In this document: positions 18,775-26,818 of the stretch, piece by piece
Layout: each line of letters opens with the position of its first letter
Numbering within the stretch: position 1 is the stretch's first letter
Origin: Acrocarpospora macrocephala
GTDB taxonomy: Bacteria; Actinomycetota; Actinomycetes; Streptosporangiales; Streptosporangiaceae
Length of the DNA stretch: 64,000 nucleotides
Direction of reading: 5' to 3'
Assembly: GCF_009687865.1 (NCBI RefSeq)
Contig: NZ_BLAE01000007.1
Coordinates: 1 to 64,000, forward strand
Made by a program: the position numbers and the translations under genes
Notes under the pieces: generated by a model
Seen by the model: the letters and a program-made list of their open reading frames with translations, nothing else
Databases searched by the model: none
Told to the model about the DNA's origin: nothing

Positions 18775-19752
18775 GTGAGCAACGGGAACGGCTGGCGGAA
18801 CACAGCCGCAGTCCTCGCGGTGGCCATTGTGGCGGGGCTGGTCGCAGTCGTCGAAGGGGCGGTAGACCTTGATGACGAGGTAAACGTCGCGGATCTGGCT
18901 TCCGTGGCTCTGGCCGCGGCGACGGCCATCGGTGTGGTGGTGGTCTAGGCCCGCCGCTCCTCCCAGGCGGGCACCGGCGAAACTGCGGCCGATCCCGTGA
19001 AGGCGGCACGGGTGCTGGCCGCCCGGGTCCAGAAGCCATGGAGCGAAGAGGCACGGCTGCGCTCCCTTGGTGATCCCGAGCCGATTCCCGTCATCTGGAA
19101 CTTGACCAGTGATCCGGCCCTGATGAACCAACCCCGCTTGATCAGTCGCGACGGAGATGTCCTGCTGACCCTCGATGGCCGCAGTGACCAGGTCCCAGCC
19201 TTGGCTCGCGCCTTCCGTGACACGCTTAAGCGCCGTCGGCTGGTCATTACCGGCGGGCCGGGCACTGGCAAGACCACTCTGGCTGTGCAGCTTCTCTTGG
19301 GGCTCCTGGCCACTCGCGCTGCCGACCTGGCAACGGTTCGAAAGGCCAAGACAAGTGAGGTAGTGCCGGTCCCAGTTCTGCTGCCCCTCAGCAGCTGGAA
19401 CACCACCACCCATCCCCTACTGCAGGATTGGCTCGTTGACCGACTCGCTCCCGATCTTGGAAAGCGCACCGCTGACGCGCTCCTAAGTGGTGGGCACATC
19501 CTGCCTATCCTGGATGGGTTGGATGAGATCGCCGACGGGGGCCCGTGCCGCCATAATAACCGCCCTCAACGACTCCCTCGGCGACAGTGACCAACTCATC
19601 CTCACCAGCCGCACCACCGAATTCGCTACCGCCCTTCGTGAGGCCGGTCGCCCGCTGACCAGTGCTGTCGTCATAACTCCGCAGCCGATCACTGCCGAGA
19701 CGGCCGCAGCGTATCTGACCGCCTGTCTATCCGACCCGCCCAGCCCTTCCTG
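18775..19752 (+). pseudogene. NACHT NTPase, broken by an in-frame stop and a frameshift
   Basis: A GTG at 18775 (ribosome site ATGGAGG) starts a membrane-anchored N-terminus with TAAVLAVAIVAGLVAVV and ASVALAAATAIGVVVV. The frame meets TAG at 18946-18948 and continues in the same phase with KAARVLAARVQKPWSEEARL, DGRSDQVPALARAFR, Walker A GGPGTGKTTLAVQLL, LPLSSWN and Walker B ILPILDGLDEIADG. At a G-run near 19537 the phase shifts to AAIITALNDSLGDSDQLILT and SRTTEFATAL, then ITAETAAAYLTACL, ending around PSPSW. This is the standard Streptomyces membrane-NACHT layout cut off after the NTPase. Such proteins are NLR-like conflict sensors. Confidence 0.75.
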
Positions 19753-19905
19753 GCGTCCAAACTCCGCCAGGACCGCATCCTTGACGAGGCCAAACACACC
19801 GCCGACCCCGTCCACCTTATGCGCGTGTTCGGCATCTCCGCCGCCACCGCCATGAAGTACGTCTACACCGCCCACCCCGAACGCCGATCCACCCTGACAC
19901 GGTGA
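19753..19905 (+). pseudogene. C-terminal fragment resembling an integrase-associated protein
   Basis: Right after the NACHT relic the frame changes and reads LRQDRILDEAKHTADPVHLM, then RVFGISAATAMKYVYTAHPE, and stops at TGA 19903-19905. This tail is typical of actinomycete integrase-like proteins, in which a helix-turn-helix (RVFGIS..TAMKYV) ends the chain. Only the last 50 residues remain. The junction with the NACHT relic looks like a recombination scar. Confidence 0.5.
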
Positions 19906-19967
19906 CCATCGGGTTCGGGATGGGAAACCCTGTTGGCACACGATCTGGGCCCTGCCAGGCTGAACTC

Positions 19968-20975
19968 GTGCCCGATTACGCCTTCTACACCGACCGGACC
20001 GGCCGGTCCGTCGCACGGATCAGCGAGGCGATCACGCCTCTGGCCTGGCGCGGCCTCGTCATTCTGATCCAGCAGCGGCTGGACGGCGGCTCGCTCGCCC
20101 GCGCCTTTCCCGAGTACGGCTGCATGGATGACCGCGGTCGCAACACGATCACCGGCACCGATCGTGAGAACTTCTTGGCTGCACTTGAGGCCCACATCCC
20201 GCAGTTGACCGAGCCGCCGCCGGCCCCAGAGGACGAATGGGGCGATCCGCCCCGGGCCAGATCTCCACTGGATAGGGACACAACACCGGGCACCTTCGCC
20301 GCCCTCGATCTCATCGACTTTGTCGCCATGCACATCGACCAGCCGAGTTCCAGCAGCCACCATGCCTGGGGCGGTGATCACATCCACTACTACTTCAGCG
20401 CAGACGGGTATGATCCCTTCTTTGAAAGCCAGCTCACGCCGGGGCAACAACGGCTCCAGGACGAGATCGAACAGCTCTTCAGACGCACCGGCATCGCCTT
20501 CACGCTGGGCGACGACATGCGCGTCCATCGCCTCGGCCCGCCCGAGGCACGTGCCCTGATCTCTGACTTCCGGCCGAACACCGGCGACTCCCAGCTGGAT
20601 GACCTGCTCAACGGTGCCTTCACCCGGTTTCTCTCCCGCGTTCCCACCGACCGTCAGGACGCGATCGAGAAGCTCTGGGACGCCTTCGAGCGCCTCAAGA
20701 CTCTCGAACTGGGCGATCGGAAGCAGAAGCTGAACTCCATAGCTCAGCTACTCGACAGGGCGGCACCCGAGCCGTTCCGCGGCGAACTCGACAACGAGTT
20801 CAAGACGCTGACCGACATCGGCAACCAGTTCAGGATCCGGCATCACGAGCACGGCAGCCATGACCTCCCGAACGACGCGGCCAGGGACTACCTGTTCATC
20901 CGCTGCGCCAGCCTGATCGCTCATGTGCTGCGCCAGACCGGTCGGATGACCGACGCCGAGATGCCTCAGCGATAG
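19968..20975 (+). CDS. AbiJ-like abortive-infection protein
   Basis: 335 aa from GTG 19968 (VPDYAFYTDRTGRS). A GTG at 19902 in the same frame would overlap the integrase relic, and I consider it less likely. The N-terminal region contains WRGLVILIQQRL and a loop-rich stretch with HHAWGGDHIHYYF. Residues 200-330 resemble the common C-terminal domain of AbiJ-type proteins: DAIEKLWDAFERLKTL, FRGELDNEFKTLTDIGNQFR, IRHHEHG and DYLFIRCASLIAHVL. AbiJ proteins stop phage growth through host shutdown. The similarity is by pattern only. A hairpin terminator follows at once, so this is a single-gene unit. Confidence 0.6.
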   Translation: MPDYAFYTDRTGRSVARISEAITPLAWRGLVILIQQRLDGGSLARAFPEYGCMDDRGRNTITGTDRENFLAALEAHIPQLTEPPPAPEDEWGDPPRARSPLDRDTTPGTFAALDLIDFVAMHIDQPSSSSHHAWGGDHIHYYFSADGYDPFFESQLTPGQQRLQDEIEQLFRRTGIAFTLGDDMRVHRLGPPEARALISDFRPNTGDSQLDDLLNGAFTRFLSRVPTDRQDAIEKLWDAFERLKTLELGDRKQKLNSIAQLLDRAAPEPFRGELDNEFKTLTDIGNQFRIRHHEHGSHDLPNDAARDYLFIRCASLIAHVLRQTGRMTDAEMPQR

Positions 20976-20985
20976 GGTCAGCGAA

Positions 20986-21005
20986 CCCGCCGCGCACGCG
21001 GCGGG
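20986..21005. terminator. GC-rich hairpin terminator of the AbiJ-like gene
   Basis: CCCGCCGCG pairs with CGCGGCGGG over a two-base centre, 11 bases after the stop codon at 20975. It is stable but has no U-tract. Confidence 0.6.
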
Positions 21006-21035
21006 GAAGCCGCTCAGACGCCTAGGTTCCACAAC

Positions 21036-21974
21036 CTCAATGGTCAGGAATCCGCGAACCCGCGCGCGTCCGGCTATGGCGGCCTGGCCTACCGGCACGT
21101 CTCCAACACCTACGTCGCCCTGTTCTCCCACTTCATCCCCTGCGGGGTGTGGGAGGCGGTCTACATCATCGAAGGGCTGCTGAAGAACGCCTCGGAGATC
21201 CAGCCCGACACCATCCACGCCGGCACCCAAGGCCAATCGCTGCCGGGGTTCGACCTGCTGCCCCGCATCTGCAATTGGCACGACCTGATCTTCTACCGGC
21301 CCGCCCCGGACACCGTCTACCAGCACATCGATGCGCTTTTTGGGGACGAGGCGATCGACTGGGTGCTGATCGAGACCCATTGGACCGACCTACTGCGCAC
21401 CGCAATCTCAATTCGGCAGAACCGGATCTCCTCGGTCACCCTGCTGCGGAGGCTGGGCAACCACTCCCGCAAGAACCGCCTCTACCGGGCCTTTCGCGAA
21501 CCCGGCCGCGCGGTGCGGACGATCACCCTGCTGTACCTGTCGGACCCGGACCTGCGCGAGCAGATCTCCCAGGCCACCAACCGCAACGAGGCCTTCCACG
21601 GCTTCGCCGACGGGCTCATGTTCGGCGGCAAGCTCATCGGCCACAACGACCCCGACTACCACGAGAAGATCATCAAGTTCAACGAGCTGCTCGCCGACTG
21701 CGTCATCTACTCCACCGCCTGCGACATCACCGACGCCGCCAACGCCATCGCCGCGCAAGGCCGCCCGGTCGATCCTGACGACCTAGCCACCATCTCGCCC
21801 TACCTCACCCACGTCATCCGCCGGTTCGGCAACTGGACTCTCAACCTGCCCCCTCCTGCCGCCGCGCCCACGACGCACCTCGACCTCGAATTTCGCGTCT
21901 TGTTCGCCCGTGAGGCGATGGATGTTCCCGGGCTCCCGCGGCTCCCTGGAGTGATTCCTGCGTCCGGGGGCTGA
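21036..21974 (+). pseudogene. Tn3-family transposase, C-terminal part only
   Basis: The frame reads YGGLAYRHVSNTYVALFSHF, GVWEAVYIIEGLLKN, GFDLLPRICNWHDLIFYRP, DALFGDEAIDWVLIETHW, LRRLGNHSRKNRLYRAFRE and NEAFHGFADGLMFGG, ending YLTHVIRRFGNWTLNLPP. These are the ordered C-terminal blocks of a Tn3-type TnpA. About 300 residues remain of the usual 950-1000. The N-terminal two-thirds and any start codon are missing, and no terminal inverted repeats or resolvase were found. The element that carried it is dead here. Confidence 0.85.
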
Positions 21975-22040
21975 GGTGCTCGGTAGCGTGGCTCAGCAAG
22001 CCTCTGCCCGAGATCAGAGTGGCCAGGGGATAATGAGGCG

Positions 22041-23663
22041 ATGCTTCCCGGTAACCCCTTCCTGAAGGGTTTCAGCCAGACGCCGAACGGGACGATCTTC
22101 GATTCCGCGCGGGTGGAGCAGCTGCGCAGGGGGCCGTTGGGGGACCTCGCCGATGTGGACGCCGCGTTAGCGCTGGCCCGTCTGACCTGGGACGAGCTAG
22201 TGGAATACGGCACCGAGCGGAAGAACCTCCGGCTGGACAACGTCGAGATCGCCGTCGCGTTGAGGGCTCTGCGTGCTGTCCTGGGGCATCTTCGTATCGT
22301 GTTCGACCCGCCGTTTCGCGACCAGTCCGGTTTCCATCAGTACTGGAAGAGCCGGGGAATGTCGGATGCGGGAGGCTGGGCGAAGCGGCGGGCCTACCTC
22401 ACCGACCTGTTCGAGCCGGTGCTCGCACAGCTGGAGACCATCGAGGACACGCAGACCGGGCAGCAAGCCGACCGCGATGGCGCTGCCGGCCAGATCACGG
22501 AGGTCACCCGCCGTAGGCTCATCGACGGGCTCGACGCGGTCCGCAAGAAGATCATGGATGAGCCGGCGGAGGGGGGCGCCCCGGTCGAGCGCCCGGATCT
22601 GTTTTGGTGGGGCACGCTCGACGAGGTCGCCTTTCTCGACCGCTTGTACGACCTGGACCGGATGCCGAGCCTCGACCCCCGGTACGCCACCGCCCGCTTG
22701 GACCTCATCCAGCACTGCATCAACAACGACGACTTCCCCGCCGACTGGATCTACCGGGACGAGCGGTTCGGCATCGGCGCACACGATGGGCGGCTCCTGC
22801 GGTTCCTGGCCGAGACCCTCCACCCCGTGGTGCGTCCTGAGCAAGTCGAGGTCCGGCATCTGCACGCCTTCTACAGCTCCGTCCTTGCCCATGACGGGTA
22901 CGAGCTCGTCCAGGTCGACCAGATCAGCGGGGCGCCGATCTTCGCCGGCCGCAGGATCGGCGGTGGTGTCTCCGGGACGATGAAGAACATCATCTTCGCC
23001 GCGGACGGGCCCAAACCCGAGATCGTGCTCGGGGACGCGGTGAACAACGACATCCGGATCGTGTGCAATGCCGAGAACTGCCTGGTCTACGACAGGCCCC
23101 TGAAGCCCGAGGGGCTCACCTGGGCCGACCTGCTGTCCTGGTGGCGCGACCGCCAATCCCTCCCCACCGAGGTGTCCGATCTCGATGCCGGACGAGATCT
23201 GTGCAATCGGCTATGGAGGTCCCTGGCGAGCAAACCCGAGCAGGTCCTCTTCCACGCCTACGCCCGGGCCTATCTCCTGCGCGAGGACACCACTCGCTGC
23301 CCCGCCCTCATCCCGCAGGTGTACCTGCACTACGACCCGCAGACCCGAAGGCAGCGAGGCGGCAAGGACAGCGTGCTGGGACGCGAGCGCATGGACTTCC
23401 TGCTGCTCCTGCCGCACAGTACCCGTGTCGTCCTTGAAGTCGACGGCCAGCAGCACTACGCCGACGGCATGGAGGCAGGGGCGGTCGCCTCGCCCCAGCT
23501 GTACTCCAAGATGGCCGCCGAAGATCGGGCGCTGCGGCTCAAGGGGTATGAGGTGTACCGGTTCGGCGGTCACGAGCTGACCAGGAACGAGGCCGCGGTC
23601 ACCGCGATGCTCCAGGAGTTCTTCGAAGCCCTGCTGGCCAAGCACCCTTTCACGGCGCCCTGA
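22041..23663 (+). CDS. large protein with C-terminal DUF559/Vsr-like nuclease domain, probable defence gene
   Basis: 540 aa from ATG 22041 after GAGG. The N-terminal 120 residues are helical (EIAVALRALRAVLGHLRIVF). The middle part (about 270-390) contains SGTMKNIIFAADGPKPEIVL, GDAVNNDIRIV, CLVYDRPL and GLTWADLLSWW, a block I associate with abortive-infection proteins but cannot name firmly. The C-terminus (about 445-535) has ERMDFLLLLPHSTRVVLEVD followed by GQQHYADG, the D...E-V-D-G-x-Q-H signature of PD-(D/E)XK nucleases of the DUF559/Vsr kind. No membrane segment. It stands alone, converging on the kinase gene. Nuclease-mediated phage defence or abortive infection is the likely job. Confidence 0.7.
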   Translation: MLPGNPFLKGFSQTPNGTIFDSARVEQLRRGPLGDLADVDAALALARLTWDELVEYGTERKNLRLDNVEIAVALRALRAVLGHLRIVFDPPFRDQSGFHQYWKSRGMSDAGGWAKRRAYLTDLFEPVLAQLETIEDTQTGQQADRDGAAGQITEVTRRRLIDGLDAVRKKIMDEPAEGGAPVERPDLFWWGTLDEVAFLDRLYDLDRMPSLDPRYATARLDLIQHCINNDDFPADWIYRDERFGIGAHDGRLLRFLAETLHPVVRPEQVEVRHLHAFYSSVLAHDGYELVQVDQISGAPIFAGRRIGGGVSGTMKNIIFAADGPKPEIVLGDAVNNDIRIVCNAENCLVYDRPLKPEGLTWADLLSWWRDRQSLPTEVSDLDAGRDLCNRLWRSLASKPEQVLFHAYARAYLLREDTTRCPALIPQVYLHYDPQTRRQRGGKDSVLGRERMDFLLLLPHSTRVVLEVDGQQHYADGMEAGAVASPQLYSKMAAEDRALRLKGYEVYRFGGHELTRNEAAVTAMLQEFFEALLAKHPFTAP

Positions 23664-23742
23664 TCCGACCGGCCGCCCTCACCAGAACCAGGTCCGGCTG
23701 GAGGTGCGTCACGAGGACTGCCAGCTGTCGCGGGGGAGCGCT

Positions 23743-25299
23743 TCAGAAGCTGGGCTTGTCGGTGAAGAGGTCGGCCAGCCCGGCGCGAAGAACAGGATGC
23801 AAGGTGCGCACGACCGAGTCTCCGACCGTCCATGCGGCTGTTCCTGGCTCTGCCTCGCGGAGTCCCTCCAGGGCGGCGAGGGCCTCGTCGGTGTCGCGGA
23901 TGCGCTGGAGCATCGTGACGGCCACGTCCCTGACGTGCCACCGGTTGTGATGCATCCCGAGTTCGGCGAGCCCGCAGATGGCCTCCTTCAGGATCGTCAG
24001 ATCCTGGGTCACCCGCGCCGCACGCTCGGCGAAGTTCGCCAGGCGATCGCATGTAGTGAAGCCGAAGTTGCCGCTGAGCCGCCGGACGAACGCCTGGAAG
24101 ACCCGGGTGAAGGTCGTCGGGTTGCCCTCCCACCACCGCTCCACCGACTCTACGGGCAACGCGCAGAACGCCCAGGCGAACTCGCCCATGTCGTCGTAGT
24201 CGTTCAAGTCGATCTCGTTCGCCCACTGCTCCAGTTCGTCGAAGGCCGTGGGGTCGGCGATGTAGCCGGCCTCCAGTCGAGGGAAAAGCCGTTGGCCCCT
24301 GTCCTCCGCTGTTTCCCAGAAGCCGGGGGGAACCGGCCTGAAGACGGCCTCGATCGCGTCAAGCAGGTGTGTCGCGCTCTCGTAGCGACGCTCCCGGTCC
24401 GGCGAGATCGCACGCTGGATCACCCCGCGCAGCGGGCCCGCCGGGATGTCGTCGTTGACGGGCAGGCCCTTGATGATGAGCGCCTGCATGATCTTGCCAG
24501 CGGAGTAGACGTCCGCGCGCGCGTCGACGTGCTTGGAGTCCCTCATCTGCTCGGGGGCCATGTAGTAGTGGCTGCCCATGACGTCGTAGGTCTCAGTGAG
24601 CACGCTGCTCTCGTCCACAACACGGGCCAGCCCGAAGTCGGCGATCGCCCACTCCCCGCCGCGGGACCGCAGCACGTTCTCGGGCTTCAGGTCGCGGTGG
24701 AAGATCCCTTCGCTGTGGATGTGGGCCAAGCCCCTGCAGACCGCGCGCATTACCTTGGCGATCTCCTCCGGCTCCGTGATGTTGCCGACCTCGTCGGCGA
24801 GGCTTCCCAGCGCGAGGGGCATGGCGTACCACATACCCACGTCGGGGTCGTTGCCGCTGGCGATGACCGGCATCAGGTTCACGTGGTTGAACTCGGACAT
24901 CAGCCGGAGTTCCCGCTCGAAGCGGGCGACGATGTCCGGATCGGCCTCCCGCAGGATCTTGACCGCCGTACGAGCCCGGTCACCGGCCGACGCGAGGTCT
25001 CGGGCCCAGTAGACACTGGCGAATCCGCCCTCGCCGAGCTTGTTACCCAGCTCGAACCTCCGGCCCACCGACTGCGGACCGGCCGCCGCCTCAGGACGTC
25101 CTGCGCCGCGGCGCAAACCGCTGCCGCGCCACCGGCGGATCATGTCCAGGTCCCAAATGGCGCCCGCACTCAGTTCGGCGATCGGCGCGGGAAACCCGGG
25201 CCGCTGGCGGAGCTTGGTCACCTGCTGCCGAGTCACCCCGAGTTCATCGGCGACCTCCGTCACCCCGCCGAGGCGGAGTGGGGAGTTATTAGTTGTCAT
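23743..25299 (-). CDS. Ser/Thr protein kinase with N-terminal helix-turn-helix
   Basis: 518 aa from ATG 25299 (MTTNNSPLRLGG); ATG 25311 adds MVDV. Residues 1-60 form an AlpA/MerR-like helix-turn-helix (VTEVADELGVTRQQVTKLRQ). A linker leads to a complete eukaryotic-like kinase: LGEGGFASVYWARD, VAA-lysine region TAVKIL, HRDLKPEN, DFGLARV and YYMAPEQ. The C-terminal 180 residues are helical, perhaps HEAT-like. There is no membrane helix, unlike PknB. A DNA-binding domain fused to a kinase suggests direct phosphorylation at DNA or autoregulation, and its own start lies in a palindromic operator. HTH-kinases of this sort occur in actinomycete defence islands. Confidence 0.85.
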   Translation of the reverse strand: MTTNNSPLRLGGVTEVADELGVTRQQVTKLRQRPGFPAPIAELSAGAIWDLDMIRRWRGSGLRRGAGRPEAAAGPQSVGRRFELGNKLGEGGFASVYWARDLASAGDRARTAVKILREADPDIVARFERELRLMSEFNHVNLMPVIASGNDPDVGMWYAMPLALGSLADEVGNITEPEEIAKVMRAVCRGLAHIHSEGIFHRDLKPENVLRSRGGEWAIADFGLARVVDESSVLTETYDVMGSHYYMAPEQMRDSKHVDARADVYSAGKIMQALIIKGLPVNDDIPAGPLRGVIQRAISPDRERRYESATHLLDAIEAVFRPVPPGFWETAEDRGQRLFPRLEAGYIADPTAFDELEQWANEIDLNDYDDMGEFAWAFCALPVESVERWWEGNPTTFTRVFQAFVRRLSGNFGFTTCDRLANFAERAARVTQDLTILKEAICGLAELGMHHNRWHVRDVAVTMLQRIRDTDEALAALEGLREAEPGTAAWTVGDSVVRTLHPVLRAGLADLFTDKPSF

Positions 25300-25326
25300 G
25301 ACGTCAACCATAGCGGAATAGTTGAC
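25299..25326. promoter_or_regulatory. palindromic operator overlapping the HTH-kinase start
   Basis: Two symmetric signals overlap the start codons of the HTH-kinase: TGACGTCA (25299-25306) and the wider repeat GTCAAC-N12-GTTGAC (25303-25326). Because the gene product has its own helix-turn-helix, autoregulation is plausible. There is no obvious ribosome site, so the mRNA may be leaderless. Confidence 0.45.
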
Positions 25327-25505
25327 GCTAAGGTGCCTATTATTTCGGCGGCGGTGGGCCTGTCCAGGAGTTCGGCGAACCGGTCCCGGGCGGATGCGAA
25401 CAGTCCGTCGCGGGTGATGCCGCCTCCTGTTCCAGCGGCCGCAACTCCTTCCGGCTGGCTGTCAGGTTCAGGTCATGCTGGATGCGGCAGTCCAGGCCCT
25501 GCCAC

Positions 25506-25713
25506 CAGGTGCCTCGGCATGTTGTGCCTGCACATCCTGCAGAGCTGCCTCGGCTACCTGATCAACACGCTGATGATTGAGGACATCCTTGCCCTGCTGG
25601 AGTGGCAGGGTGAGCTCACCGACGCCGACCGGCGCGGCCCACTCCGATCTTCCACACCAAACATGACACTCTACGGTGAGGTGGAGTGCGGTCGGATCGC
25701 CATCTGGACGTGA
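25506..25713 (+). pseudogene. relic of a second Tn3-family transposase
   Basis: The frame reads CLHILQSCLGYLINTLMIED, then LEWQGELTDADRRG, then NMTLYGEVE. This is the extreme C-terminal block of another Tn3-type TnpA subfamily, with small indels. It cannot be the missing part of the transposase relic near 21 kb, which already has its own different C-terminus. The surrounding 25327-25505 and 25714-25897 hold no recognisable gene. Confidence 0.6.
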
Positions 25714-25897
25714 CCGGGTTCCTCACCTCCTGAAGGTTGATAGCGGACGGCCGAGTCGATGTTCGAACGCAGCTTGACCGAGATGGCTGGCCGCCGCGTA
25801 CGGGCCATGGCATCCCGTTCCTCGTATGCCCAGGTCATCGACCAACGCCCGGTGTCCTGGGGAACGTCGTCTACGCGAAGTCCTCGACGGCTAGGCC

Positions 25898-26686
25898 TTA
25901 ACGAGGCGCACGCGGGAGGAACCAGATGAGCATAGTCATGATGGCCAGCGCTGCGAGCGCGCCGTAGGCGAACCAGACCGCCGACCGCAGCAGCCTCGCC
26001 GCCCTCGTCGCGTAAGTGCGCCGGTCGTCGTACCAGGCTTGGAGTTTGCGGTTGTCGCTGACATCGACCGCGACAGGCCAGCCATAGGCGGCGCGGTGAC
26101 CGAGCGCCAGGGCGGTCGCGGCCAGGCCGAGCCCGGTCAGGAGCGCGGCGGCGACGGCCAGTTTCACGTTGTTGGTGAACCCGCTGAGCGCATCCTTCGC
26201 CGTCGCTACTCCGACCAGGGAGAACAGTCCGAATACACTCGCTACCCCGGTTACCCATTTCTCGGCGGACGACTGAACCGACCTGTCCTGTCCGTCCACG
26301 GCATGGTTTAGGGCCACCGCCGCTGCCAGCATGTCGTGCTCCGCCTCGACGGTCAGTCGATAGCCGCCGCCGGACTGAACGGTCAGCGTGCCCAGCCACC
26401 ACCGCCCACAGCCATAGAATCCCGGGGGTTGCTCGTGCCCCATTCGACAGGTGCAGATGATCTGACGCGTGACCGACGTCGCCGCCGCCGAGTCCTCGAC
26501 CATTGATGGAACGCCTCCCGAGGACGTCACCCATTCCGCGAGGCGAATCTCATTGTCGTGGTGGCACATCGGGCACGTGCCGACCAGGGTCGGGAGTCGG
26601 CCATTGTCGTCCGGGATCACCTGCCAATGCTCGATCTGATCCTGCGTGACCGGGAATCGCTCGTGAACGTAGGCGATATTTTCCAC
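25898..26686 (-). CDS. zinc-ribbon protein with C-terminal membrane helices
   Basis: 262 aa starting MENIAYVHERFPVTQDQIEH. Cys pairs CPMCHHD (about residue 38) and CTCRMGH (about 79), 40 residues apart, fit a zinc ribbon. Hydrophobic segments follow at about 147-166 (VTGVASVFGLFSLVGVA), 176-196 (LAVAAALLTGLGLAATALAL) and 239-257 (AALAIMTMLIWFL). It is divergent from the subtilase gene with a 132-bp gap, which suggests shared control. Membrane proteins beside cytoplasmic proteases often serve as effectors or sensors in conflict systems. I do not recognise the family. Confidence 0.65.
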   Translation of the reverse strand: MENIAYVHERFPVTQDQIEHWQVIPDDNGRLPTLVGTCPMCHHDNEIRLAEWVTSSGGVPSMVEDSAAATSVTRQIICTCRMGHEQPPGFYGCGRWWLGTLTVQSGGGYRLTVEAEHDMLAAAVALNHAVDGQDRSVQSSAEKWVTGVASVFGLFSLVGVATAKDALSGFTNNVKLAVAAALLTGLGLAATALALGHRAAYGWPVAVDVSDNRKLQAWYDDRRTYATRAARLLRSAVWFAYGALAALAIMTMLIWFLPRAPR

Positions 26687-26818
26687 GCCAGCCAGCCTTC
26701 TGGGATATTTGCCCAGTTCTGCGAATTAGGGTGCGAATTGCTAATTCTGAGTTAAGCACGTATTACTACAGGTGGGAACAGTGAGTCTCTCAGGCGTCGC
26801 GGAAACGTGGAGGCCATA

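Noticed and set aside
25671-25807. 45-aa minus-strand frame MARTRRPAISVKLRSN
   Set aside because: No ribosome site and no known family. It lies in decayed DNA next to a Tn3 relic.
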